Shown: one piece after another, positions 36,770-50,755 of the stretch
Layout: each line of letters opens with the position of its first letter
Position numbering within the stretch: the stretch's first letter is position 1
Origin: Trissonchulus latispiculum
Lineage: Eukaryota > Nematoda > Enoplea > Enoplida > Ironidae
Direction of reading: 5' to 3'
DNA length: 64,000 nt
Assembly (NCBI GenBank): GCA_030248195.1
Contig: JASAND010030883.1
Span: 1-64,000, forward strand
The notes under the pieces: model-generated
Told to the model about the DNA's origin: nothing
The model's input: the letters and a program-made list of their open reading frames with translations, nothing else
Database searches by the model: none
Made by a program: the position numbers and the translations under genes

Positions 36770-39022
36770 TTGCAAATGGCGATAACAGGTTCTTACTAAG
36801 TAGCAACTTTAACTAATATTAAGTAGTGACTAACAAGGTACCCGAAAGGATGGATATAACAGTTAATTACGTAAGTATTAGGGATAGTTGCCAGAACCAT
36901 CTTCCGAAAAAGACAAAGTTAACAAAGTGCACAAGTTTAATCAGTTTCCGAAAGTCAATATCTGTTAAAGCAGGAAGTTGTTACCTTCCTCCTTAAAGGC
37001 CCGGGAAAACGGAGGCCTTAAACTTGCTTACTATATGCTTATCAAATATGCGCGTTAACATCTTTCTAATTAATTAATGTTTGCCATGAGCAGGAAGTTG
37101 TTACCTTCCGCGTTCGGACCTGGAAAACTAAAGGTCCCAAGCTTAATCACGCTTGAACAAAGTAGCTATACGCGTTTCAAAAACAATTAGTATCCGCCTG
37201 TTTCGAAAGGGCTCAAAATAACCGTAATCTCACGCTTCCAGTCTGGGTGCACAGAAGCAAGACGTACAAGGCGAAATCATGTCGTAATGGCAATTTCTTG
37301 CACAAGAGTGCAAGAAATTGTGCAAAATGGTATTTCGCCTTAAAATTAACTCCCAATGCAGCGATATTGTTAAAACTGCACTAAGTCACGATATTCTCGC
37401 TAAACTTTTAAGTTTTCACAACAAAGTCAAGTTTATAAGTCTAATTCCTGTCCAGAAAGCCAAAGATGTGAGTAATGGTTGCTGGGTTCGAATCCCGCAC
37501 CTATAACTTGTACTAATGGGTTTTAACCCATTTGATTCAGGTGCGGACGAGCGAGCATCTCCTGCCTGGATTAGCCGAAATCTGCCTCTGAACTCGTGAA
37601 TCAATTAATCAGTCCTGTGTAGTTGCAGTATATTGGAAGGCGGAAGAGCCCGTATCAGACAGTTGGAATCAGGAACTATTTGGAATCAGATACTATTTGG
37701 ACCTCAGAGTAGGTGTTCTTGCTGAATCAGAGATTGACATAGACTTTTGAAGGCAGAGGCGGTTTTGGAATTGCACTGAATCATCTGTGGGACCTGAAAC
37801 CTAACCAAGCGAACTGGACCTTATTTTCCGTTACTTTAAAATAACTCTTTACTTTTTACCTCAAAAGATGAACCTTTTCGAACTAATCGTCAGCCTTATC
37901 GAAGGGGTTATCACCCCTTGTCTCTGGTCAAACTAATCAGTGGTAATTTCGAGTCAGTCGGAAGTAGAAGACATAAAGAAGAGATTAAATATAAACCTAC
38001 CTTGTACTAACACCATAACCATTCCCAGGAAACTCCCAACCGGACCGACCCTTGCGTTGTCCCCCCAGGTGACCGAACAGCATCCGAAAGTGCTATTGTC
38101 ACTGGCATTTCGGGCTCACCCACAGACCGGAAATCTTGTGTTACTAACAACTTTAATCTAGTTAATTTTACCTTTTCTGTAGTTACTATTATTATCATAC
38201 TGTTGTCCTTGGTAAGGAGGACGGATAAAGAGTTTTAACTTAAAGCACGAGCACAAGCATATAGGGACCGCACAGTAGAGTTTAGTGGTAGATTACGATA
38301 AGAGGAAGAAAGAAAGAATCAGTCGGTTGAGTTAAAGAGTCAAGACCTTGTCCCTACAATAATTACTAATTTGGGTAAACTGAGTACTGGCAACTCTGGC
38401 AAACCATTGTACCGTTTGCTGTTAACTGTATACCTGTATTGTAAGTTGCCAATTGCACTGTTTGCGGTAGTATTATCAGTTGTACGCGTGTATCCACAAT
38501 TGTTCTTATTATAATAAGCCTTGCTGTTTGTATCAATAAATTGCCGTGCCTTATAGTCAGTCGCGTTACCTAAGGCACCTATCCTGATCAATACTCTGGA
38601 GCCATATCGGACCCCTGAACAAGTAAGTAATTATAGTCAGACCCCTTGGACCCTACAAAGACAGCGTGACTCCGGATCTTGATTTGTCAATCAAGGTTTA
38701 TCAACTAGAGTTCATTGTTACTGAACCGGATTGCCCTCTGGAAAGCAAGTGCCGACCCCGCTTGCTGACGACATCAACGGAGCCTGACCCCTATCAAACG
38801 AACTCACGATCAAGACCCCACCCAGGTTGGCTGCAGGGAATTCTCAGTTTTGGACACACCACCTTCTGAGAATCCGGTGCCTAAGTTTATCGTTACCGAT
38901 AAACGTGCTGACCTTCCGTGCCTTGAAGTGGTTGTTACCCCAAGCCTGCGTCTTGTTAGACCGAAACGGACCCGAATCCTGCCAAAAAGAAGTTGGAGCT
39001 AAATCCTAGCCACTTCATTACA
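36770..39022 (-). repeat. Right arm of the 17-kb inverted repeat
   Basis: Inverted counterpart of 22020-24450. Hairpins seen: 36972-36990 and 37092-37109 (GGAAG-TTGTTAC-CTTCC type), 37291-37320 (13 bp), 37495-37546 (nested CCGCACCT/AGGTGCGG around AATGGGTT/AACCCATT), 37902-37919 (AAGGGG-TTATCA-CCCCTT), 38840-38873, and 38885-38904 (GTTTATCG-TTAC-CGATAAAC). Confidence 0.75.
38840..38873 (-). repeat. Hairpin with 18-nt conserved loop (right copy)
   Basis: The stem ATTCTCAG/CTGAGAAT is perfect. The 18-base loop is the exact complement of the left copy at 22178-22195, while half the stem pairs differ from it. Confidence 0.85.
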
Positions 39023-39104
39023 CATGTAAGTTGTTAACCCAATGAATCTTTGTTTCAATCGTTTCTTTAGATTCCTTCAAGCGACAGTTTAACCAAGTTT
39101 AAAG

Positions 39105-39719
39105 ATGTAAGTGTATCGACAACCAACCATAAGTCTTAAAGCAAATGGAAATGGTGGAATAAAAATAATACTCAACAAAGACAAATAATACTCATTTCAA
39201 ACGCGTAACTTGCAATAGGATTATGTAATTGCGAGCGACCACCTTTTGATCTCACAAATAGTCTTAATGCCACTTTTCATGTCACTGTAGAATTAATCAA
39301 AATTTAGGTACGACCCATGAAATCGGTAACACAGGAATTTCCAGAACCACGCGAAAACAGGACCTCAAATAAGTTTCATGCTATTGTTGGAAGCTGCCTG
39401 GTACAGCCACGTTAAGCATCAATTCCATAAGACTTCTGGATTTTTTAACAAAGTCAGCTGTTGTTAAGCTTTTCGCTATCATTATGATTTTATTTTATGG
39501 TATTGTAGGAAATTTCTCGGAGGTTTGCTGGTCTTGGTTGTGGTCTTGACTTTGGTGGGGCCGCCCGTGGAATCGCTTCGAGTGAAGCGGTTCAAAGGGC
39601 AGTGCTTTGGCGGGATGTACTCCACGGGTCTTCAGGCCTGCTACAACTATTGCCCCACGATTGGTCAGCGATGCAAGGCCGGAACCGGAATCACGCCCTG
39701 GCATTGCTGTGTCGATTGA
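39105..39719 (+). CDS. Secreted six-cysteine peptide, copy 1 (70 aa, two exons)
   Basis: Coding bases 39105-39106 (AT) are joined to 39509-39719; the donor is GTAAGT at 39107 and the acceptor TATTGTAG. The start codon is split AT|G. The product opens MKFLGGLLVLVVVLTLVGPP, a strong signal peptide ending near V-E-S (23). An RVKR furin-type site follows at 25-28. Six cysteines (C33, C45, C49, C56, C67, C68) have spacing C-x11-C-x3-C-x6-C-x10-CC. The terminal CC and small basic mature part resemble beta-defensin-like folds, but the spacing matches no family I can name. Without the splice the second exon still has an inner ATG but loses the ideal N-terminus. A paralogue at 55507-57066 shares intron position, 3' UTR and poly(A) signal. 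A host-defence role is likely but inferred. Confidence 0.8.
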
Positions 39720-39777
39720 AGATTTTATAAACAAATTTTCGTATTTTGCATTTTTACATTATGTTAGTTTGAACTGA

Positions 39778-39783
39778 AATAAA
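39778..39783 (+). terminator. Poly(A) signal AATAAA of peptide copy 1
   Basis: 59 bases after the stop codon. The flanking CTGAAATAAA-TTTGAAA is conserved after peptide copy 2. Confidence 0.75.
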
Positions 39784-42394
39784 ATTTGAAACGGACTGGT
39801 TATGTTCCCTCAGAGTTGGTATCGGGCCGCAGGTACTCGCGGGGTGGGGTGATTATCAGAAAATCTCAGTCACTACTCACTTTCGGCGATGGCAACCCTG
39901 ATAAAACTTAAACCTTTGCGTGATCAGTGTAATATTCTAGAGCTATGTACTTATCAAACAGCTCCTGCGAGGTTTAATGAAGTTTGGTTTACGCGAAACC
40001 TGGAAATTATTAATTTAGTCGAATCTAGCTGTATTGAATCTTCACAAATATTTATTTCGTTATCGATAAAATCGGATACCTGATAAAATGAAAAAGTATT
40101 CTGTTCAGGAAAAAATATGTTACTGGTATAGCTAATACAGGAACAGGAGCAGGGACAAAGGAACCAGCAACGGGAACATTAACGAGCAGGAAAAAACGGC
40201 AGCCTGAGTTTAGGAATGGAAACGGAAGTCGAATTTTAAGAACAGGAGCAGGAACGGGGTTCTAAAACGGGAACAGACAGAGATCCATTTTCAGGAGCAA
40301 GATATATAATAGTGGTCTATTTCAGACAAAATAACGAACAAAATACGGAGCTGTTCTTGAAATGATAATGCACAAGTAAACCCTCAGCTATTTTCTTAAA
40401 GGATTTGAGGCGTAACGGTGAAATCCACTGGAAGAAAAACTCACCATGAGAAACCAGGACACCCAACTGACTTCGGCTGTTTTGGACATTGCAGCTTACC
40501 CCACAGTACATTCCGGAGTAGGATGGCATAATATTTCTGCAAAATATAATATTTTGAAACTAAGAAATGCCAAAATATAGCCTGACCCTCTAATTTGCTG
40601 ACTGCATTGTATTTCACAGAATCATGGATAGTCCAAGCAGGTTAAGAATTAATTTATTTTTCCAGTTGTCGGATGATAGTTGATATTCCCTAGCAGCGGA
40701 TTCCAGTCACTAAAAAGAAGAGTCAAAAGGTTGGATAAATCAAAGTATCAAAATTGTGGTGATTTCAAAGTATCAAAATCTACTCAGCAACTGAAATCGA
40801 AGACAACCCCAGATTCATTTTTCATAAGTCTAGTTGAACTATTTTAACAAAATTGGAAGAAACCTTTGACACTGATCTGCCAACCACAAAATCTTTGACA
40901 ACCTTTACTGTAGAACTGGAAACCCTTGGATCACCATAATTTTGTATGTTCCGCAGCAATGCCAAATTCGGACAAAATGTGACCAAAAAGCCTTACGATA
41001 GCTCTAAGTTAGACTAGTGGCCACAAGTCGTGTCGTCATTATAAATCAAGTGTTAATATGGCCAATGATCATTTGGAATGTACCGTGAGCGTTCAAATTC
41101 CCAGGCAGCCTTACCTAAAGTTGGCTCAATCCAGCAACTTACAAAACCGTTTTGCCAGATTCGCCAGAATGCACTTGAAAACGTCAAGGTCCAATTTCGA
41201 AAATCGCAATGGTGCAAAACATGCTCAAAACTATCATTATTTCAAGGTAAAGGATAAGAATACTTTGATTAGTAACTGCATTAATGTTTCCTGGAATCGA
41301 CACACTAATGCCAAAACCCTGACTTTCTTAGCGACTAGAATACAGAAAGAGTGCCAAAGTTTCCGGGAAAATCACATGTGATCATAGGATAACGTGGGGG
41401 GAATGGGGGTAGACCCCTCCCCCAGACCGACAAAAAAGGGCAGACCCTCTCGTCCAGAAAGAAAAAAGGGTAGACCCCTCAGCGATTTTCATTGGTAATT
41501 TTTTAGCAAATTTAACGAATTTTTTCAAAAAAGTTTTTAAAAATCGCAAAAAATTGCCATTTTTGCTAATTTTTGGTTTCGGGGCAGACCGCCCTAAAAT
41601 TTTCGATTTGTTCAGGGGTAGACCCCTCGCCGAGGTCGGGGTGGAACCCCCAGAATCTGTTAATGTATGTATGTGACCCGGTTTTCCGGTGTCCCAAGCA
41701 AAACCGGTTTTTTGATTAATAATTTTTTCTGAGCTAGGTCAACATTATGAGCTAGAAAACGTATTGGCCGTTCACCGGATTTGTCTCGGAACCTGCGGCA
41801 TTTGCCAATACGTCACGTACTCGCGACACCTGCCACCACAGTGGCAACCACATTGAAAATTTTGTTTTCGGACATAATTATTTGATTAAATGTTGAATGC
41901 AACATTAAGCCTGTGTTATGACAGATAACAGACATAACAACAAACTTAAATAGGTTATCATCCAGAGTGCTATTTTGATTCAGATTAATACTGCAAATTA
42001 TTTCTGCGGATTTTAATATTTTAAAAATTCATAGTCCTTACGTAGCATTAACAATAAATGATAGAGACAATTAGCTAAAGACCATTAACAGAAAATTTTA
42101 GACTGGCATTAGTTTTGAAATTATTAGACTATCCGAAACAATAGACTACTTGAAAGTACCACAATCCAAGGATTAACTTGACGTCAAGTTGTCTTGTCAA
42201 TTATTATGATTTCAACTCTAAGCCAGAGGTTATCTGAAGCTAAAGGAGGAAGAGGGATAATCGGGACGAAGAGGAATCTACAGGAATAGTTTGCAATTTT
42301 AATTAAAATTTTATTAGGCTGTCCTAATGTAGACTATCCGAAATTGGGCTATCCGGCAAAGCACTCACTCAATCAAAGTAGTTATATTTGTATA
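39784..42394. other. No gene; GC-rich repeat at 41390-41660
   Basis: GGGTAGACCCCTC-type words occur three times between 41413 and 41626, in an element with G runs at the left and C runs at the right and an AT-rich core. An imperfect run of GGAACAGGA-like words lies at 40138-40290. No supported exon. Confidence 0.5.
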
Positions 42395-42395
42395 G

Positions 42396-43887
42396 CACAG
42401 CTTTCAAGACTGATGGAACGAATACTGAAGGATGACCGTTTTGATTACTTTACTAAATCCGGCTTAATATCTTGTCACCAGCACGGTTTTTTCTCTGGCA
42501 GGTCAACTCAAACACAACTTTTAAACTGTGTAAAGGATTGGGTCATATTTATTGGCAAAAGCATTCCGGTAAATATAGTTTATATCGATATTAGTAAAGC
42601 CTTTGACACGGTCAGTCATTTGAAGCTGATTTACAAATTGAAACGCTATAAAGTTCCTGATATATTTTGTAAATGGATTGAAAATTTTCTAAACGATCGC
42701 TATCAGGTGGTTCGGGTGAACGGGGTGTATTCAGCACGGTGTCAGGTTCTGAGTGGGGTGCCTCAAGGAAGTGTGTTAGGTCCACTTTTGTTCTTGGTGT
42801 ATATTAGTGATGTAACCAGTAGAGTTGAACAAAGCTATGTAAAAATATATGCGGATGATACAAAAATATATTATACATGTGGTAGTGATGTTGACCGTAG
42901 TGTACTCTTACATGATATCGAAAACGTTTTTGGGTGGGCGAACGAGAACCAATTGAAAATTGCTTTGGAAAAGTGTTTTTAATGCATTTCGGTGGAAACA
43001 ACAATGAATTCGATTATACTGTGAGTAATGTTCAGATTCCAGTTGTAAACTCTATGAAAGATCTAGGAATAGTTGTAGATGATAAATTAAAGTTTTCCCA
43101 ACACTGCTCATCAATTAGTGTTAAATCTTTGACTCGTATGAACATAATTTTTAAGTCATTTCGATCACGAGACCGGGATTTTTTGTGTGCGATGTACACT
43201 ACTTATATCCGAAATATTTTGGAGTATAATTTCGCCGGTATGGTCGCCGTATTTCAAAAAGATATTGAGAGAGTGGAAAACGTTCAAAGCCGGTTTTCAA
43301 AGCGGATTCCGGGTTTGCGCAATAAAACGTATTCTGAGCGTTTGGCAATTTTGGGATTAGAAAGTTTGGAATTGCGTAGGATCAAAGCAGATCTCAATCA
43401 GTGCCTTCGCATAGTGAAAAATCTCGACAACATTGATTTTTCCGACTATTTTGCCTACCGTCAGGATGTGGGATTAAGGGGCCATAATTTAATGTTAGAT
43501 TCTGTACACTGTCGAAGAAATGAGAAATTAAATTTTTTCAGTAGCAGAGTAGTTAAATTGTGGAATAACCTCCCCCTTGAAGTTGCCAAGGTTGATTCAC
43601 TTGAGGTTTTTAAATCTAAACTGCAGGATATAGATTTGTCGATTTATACAAAGACCTTTTAGCATTTTGTGGCTATTTGTATACTGCACATGTTTATACA
43701 ATTTTCACGTAGTTTGCAGATGTAGATATTAGTCTGGACTAGGTTTTATCTGATTGTTTTATATTGTTGTATGTACGGATGCATGTAAGTAGCTGTACAT
43801 ACAGTTCTTTGTATTCATTTTCAGTAAATGTTTTACTGCGTGACTATAATCTTTACTGAATAAACCAATTGTTTGTTTGTTTGTTTT
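42396..43887 (+). mobile_element. LINE retrotransposon, 5'-truncated, Jockey/CR1-like
   Basis: The reverse-transcriptase frame starts abruptly in the palm region (LSRLMERILKDD). It continues through HGFFSGRST, VYIDISKAFDTVSH, GVPQGSVLGPLLF and the catalytic YADD, and ends at 43662 after the typical C-terminal domain with VVKLWNNLPLEV. One frameshift, an extra base in a T run near 42976-42980, splits it into two frames, so it is inactive. The 3' UTR ends in AATAAACCAATTG and a (TTTG)n tail at 43871-43887, as in Jockey/CR1-clade elements. No endonuclease or ORF1 is left. Confidence 0.9.
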
Positions 43888-45052
43888 GTTCATTTCTGCA
43901 TTCAATACTAATCATATATCCATATCCTAGAACAAAACAAACAGTACTACTAAGTAAAGTTCTCAATATAGGGTGTACTGTCGCTGGGGGCAAGTACTTC
44001 GGAGAGACATGTGACGTGGGGGCAAGTTTCGCGGGAGCAAGTGATGGCCTTCTGAATTGAAGATATCAGTCTTCCCAAACATTCACTCAGCTTCCCAAAT
44101 GCCTGCGAAGTTTAAAATAGTGATTTGAATTATCTCCTGATTTTTACGAGAAAGGCTGGTTCCCTTCAAACTAGATTTCCCTTTCAAGAGGACAAATTGG
44201 TGTGACTATAAAAACGATAGTTGCTGCCGCATCTGCATTACATTTACATTTTCAACTGTGCTCGTGTTCATGTTCTTGGGCGGCCGTACTTCCGAAGAAT
44301 AGACTTTTGCACGAGATTGTGTCTCTTGGACCCAAGCCTGCACGGTGCCATTAAAAGTCACTGGTATCGTTTAGCCATCGATGTGGACTTCTCTGAAAAA
44401 CTTCCATCAGGTCGTCACAATGCAAAGGAATACCCCAAGCAAGACCTTTTATAAAATTTGTACCTGAAAAAATATCCTTGTAGAAATAATAAGCGACATG
44501 AAAATGAGCAAGGCGCTACTAATTGGTTACACGATACCCTCGGCAAACAAGATAACATGGTCTTATGTCTCAACTCAGTACATTCTGAAACAATATTTTT
44601 GACAATTAGACAATAAAGTTAACATTCCACAGCTGCACCGTTTCTGTTAGGGCTTGTAGGAATGGTTAGTCTCAGTGGCAATGATGCTTTCAGTATTGAA
44701 GATTAATGTTCACTGCAGCCTTGCTAGTCCCGTACGGAATTTTGGTTTTTTCTGCTTGTGATTTGCAGCAGGAGGATCATTCCCTGTAAGGAGATCTGCT
44801 GCTCTTTGAGCAAACAACTTCTACAACTTTTCAATCATTATAAGTGCCGAAGAGCCTAGCAATTTGAACAGTTTTATGTCGAAACCTTAGCTAACAGACG
44901 GTCTTGTCCTGGGAAGGATATCGAAAGAAAGAATTTGTCGTCAGCCGTCAAGTTTTATCTTTAAACTTGTATGCTTCCTTCCATGAATAATTTCGCTGAG
45001 CATTAAGTATTGAGATCGACTTCTAAAACATGTTCAAATTTAGCTAACATTA
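43888..45052. other. No gene recognised
   Basis: A 77-codon frame at 44221-44454 contains several Cys, Arg and Tyr residues but has no signal peptide, domain or splice support. Any promoter of the receptor gene must lie toward the right end. Confidence 0.4.
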
Positions 45053-48471
<3,419 letters not shown>

Positions 48472-50755
48472 CTGCAGTATAAGTGATTAGTTGATGCTTT
48501 ATGGCTTGGATATCAATTGAGTATCAATATTGACTATTAATTTTCTGTCTTTGAACGGTTGTTTCTCTGAATTTCTTTATTCCTAACAACGCTTATGAAT
48601 TGCTATTATTGTTTAATTCCTTCCGGATGAGTTTTCCATGAACAGTCAATTATGTTTAAACCTTAAAAGCTTAAAATAATAATTTCCATTTTCGCGTACT
48701 TAGGCGCGTAAACTGTATAGTAAAGTGAGCTTTTTATGTAGGCTGTAGGCAGTTGGTATATTGGCAGTTGATATATGCTGTATAGTGCAAAATGTCACCT
48801 TCGTGGATAGCTACTTAAACTTGCACTGTTTGTTATGACTATAACCGCACCCTATGTATTAAAGTGTGTGACTTTTCTAATTTCTTTCATTATTTTCTAG
48901 CATAAAAGATAATAAACCGAAGTACTATGGAATGCTAAGAAGTTGATGCAAAACAAACAGTTGTATTGATGCGGCCTCAAAAGTTTTGATTTGATTCAGT
49001 TCGATTTTCAATCTGAAAAATCATTAGATTTGATTCAAGTTCGAGTTTCTGCACCCGAAAAATGAATTGATTTGACTCAGTTCGATGTTTTCAATTTGAA
49101 AGACTTTGATTTTGATGCAGTTTTTACCAAAACTGAATTTTGATGTTCCTTTTGATGTTTCAAATTTGCGTTTGTGAAAATTTACATAATTTAAACCATC
49201 CTAATTTATAATCTCCACAGGTTGTTGTAGTGAGAACATAAAAATTTCAGGACTTGTTTTGAGAACATAAAATTTTCATTTTTCATAATATTAAATGCCC
49301 ATTGCTGCCGTAGAGATTCTTAATATAATTTAAACTTTTTGGCTTTAATGAAATCCTTGCATGCTAATCTTGATCAAAGTTAGAACTAATGTAAAAATAA
49401 TGATCTAACAGTCTCCCGAAACGTAAAAGGCTACATTAAAGCAATAAACCTTTTCTAGTATATGCCTGCCAATACAGTCTTCCAAACTAAAAATCCCTTT
49501 TTAAAATTTGGTGGTATCTCTGCCGTGAGTACTGCCATAGTGAAGAGCACAATCAAAGCTTGAATGCACAAAAAGGTTCAACAGTTCTCGAAAAGTTGCA
49601 TGTATGAAAAAGTATTTTTCATAGTGTATATGAGACTAAGTGAAAGCTTTTAGCACATATTCGGCTGAATCAAAATGTGAATCAAAATCCCATCAAAATC
49701 AAAATTACTGATTCATGGACATAAGCTTTGATTTTATTCAGTTCGATTTTGGCTTCTAAAAATCCTGTAAGATTTAATTCAATTGGATTAATCAAAAATC
49801 AAAAGTCGCATCAAAACTAGTCTTATGAATAGCCATTGTCGATTGGATCTACGTAAATATTGTTTTAGTGAACGTGTTGTCAAATACTGGAATAGTTTGC
49901 CAACAAAAGCAGTGTCGACAGACTCTCTTTCACGCCTTATAAAGATTGTAAAAAATCTAAATTTTATTGAAACTCCTAGTGGTCGCGTGATCTATAACCG
50001 CTAGCGGCCCAACGCGATCACTGTCAGTTGCATCATTAATGACTGTATCCACATTTGTTTGTTGTGTGTATCTTTGAAGTTCTCTTGCAAATGTTGCTTT
50101 AGCCATGTATGCGTAACTTGATGAATAGATGGCTGGCAAAGTAAACCTAACTAACTAAAAACTCTTTTGATTCGATTCGAATCAGAAATCAAAACGATCG
50201 TACTGGCTACATAATAAAACATACTATGCCTGACTTCCAGTAGCAGCAATTTATCTTTCACTTCGTTTTCTTATCTTCCCCTATGTGTATGCGAATATCT
50301 CGATCTCGGGCGCTCGCTCGATTCGCGATTCACTCGTACAAAAAGCTATCTGACTTTGCACTTAATAGACTACATCCTGTCCTTTTCTTCAAATTTGAGT
50401 TAGCTGAAGCTATATTGACGACGAAAATTTGGCAATCTAGCTGTGAAACGCTTTATGCAGACATAGGCAAAACCTATAAGTGGCTACGGCATAATGTGTA
50501 ACTGTACATTTGGCTCATGCATGATCCTTAGAACTACATACTATCTTTATAGTTGTGAGCTGGTATCCGTTCAACAACTTAATTATTTAGGAATCATCAA
50601 ACTTCTGACTTTAAGATAGTATAACATTATTAAAGTATTGCAAAAATTGGCTTGAGCAAAGTAAACCTGATTTTTTACTGCTTCTATTCAAGTCAGATCG
50701 ATTTTATTTTAAAATTATACAAAACGTATATTAGACCAAAACTCGAATGCGGTTC
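48472..50755. other. Non-coding; TTTTGATT-rich repeat and LINE tail
   Basis: About 48975-49150 and 49670-49825 are rich in TTTGATT/AATCAAA words in opposite orientations and may be the ends of one repeat. The LINE fragment follows at 49827. No gene was seen in the remainder. Confidence 0.45.
49827..50157 (+). mobile_element. LINE 3' fragment
   Basis: Frame to the TAG at 50001-50003 reads CRLDLRKYCFSERVVKYWNS, then LPTKAVSTDSL: the C-terminal piece of a Jockey/CR1-like reverse transcriptase. It is homologous to, but clearly diverged from, the element at 42396. The tail ends in CTAACTAACTAA. Confidence 0.75.

Larger units (their letters stand above)
22020..39022. mobile_element. 17-kb inverted-repeat element, hairpin-dense, family unknown
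   Basis: Two arms, 22020-24450 and 36770-39022, align in opposite orientation from an outer end reading TGTAATGAAGTG inward. Outer-to-inner landmarks shared by both arms are GGGGTAACAACCAC, GGTCAGCACG, AGCAAGCGGGGTCG, TCTTTGTAGGGTCCAAG, GGTTCGAATCCCGCACC and GGAAGGTAACAACTTCC. The interior holds at least three later insertions (25022-26142, 26875-28322, 30184-31934), a hairpin cluster and a heat-shock-type promoter motif. No transposase, integrase or polymerase was recognised. The length recalls Polinton/Maverick or other giant TIR elements, but their genes are absent. Two separate 2.4-kb elements in inverted orientation are an alternative, though hairpins of the same style between the arms favour one unit. 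No clear target duplication was found. Confidence 0.6.

Noticed and set aside
22020..39022. Polinton/Maverick or endogenous large DNA virus
   Set aside because: Size and TIRs fit, but no polymerase B, integrase, ATPase or capsid frames are visible.
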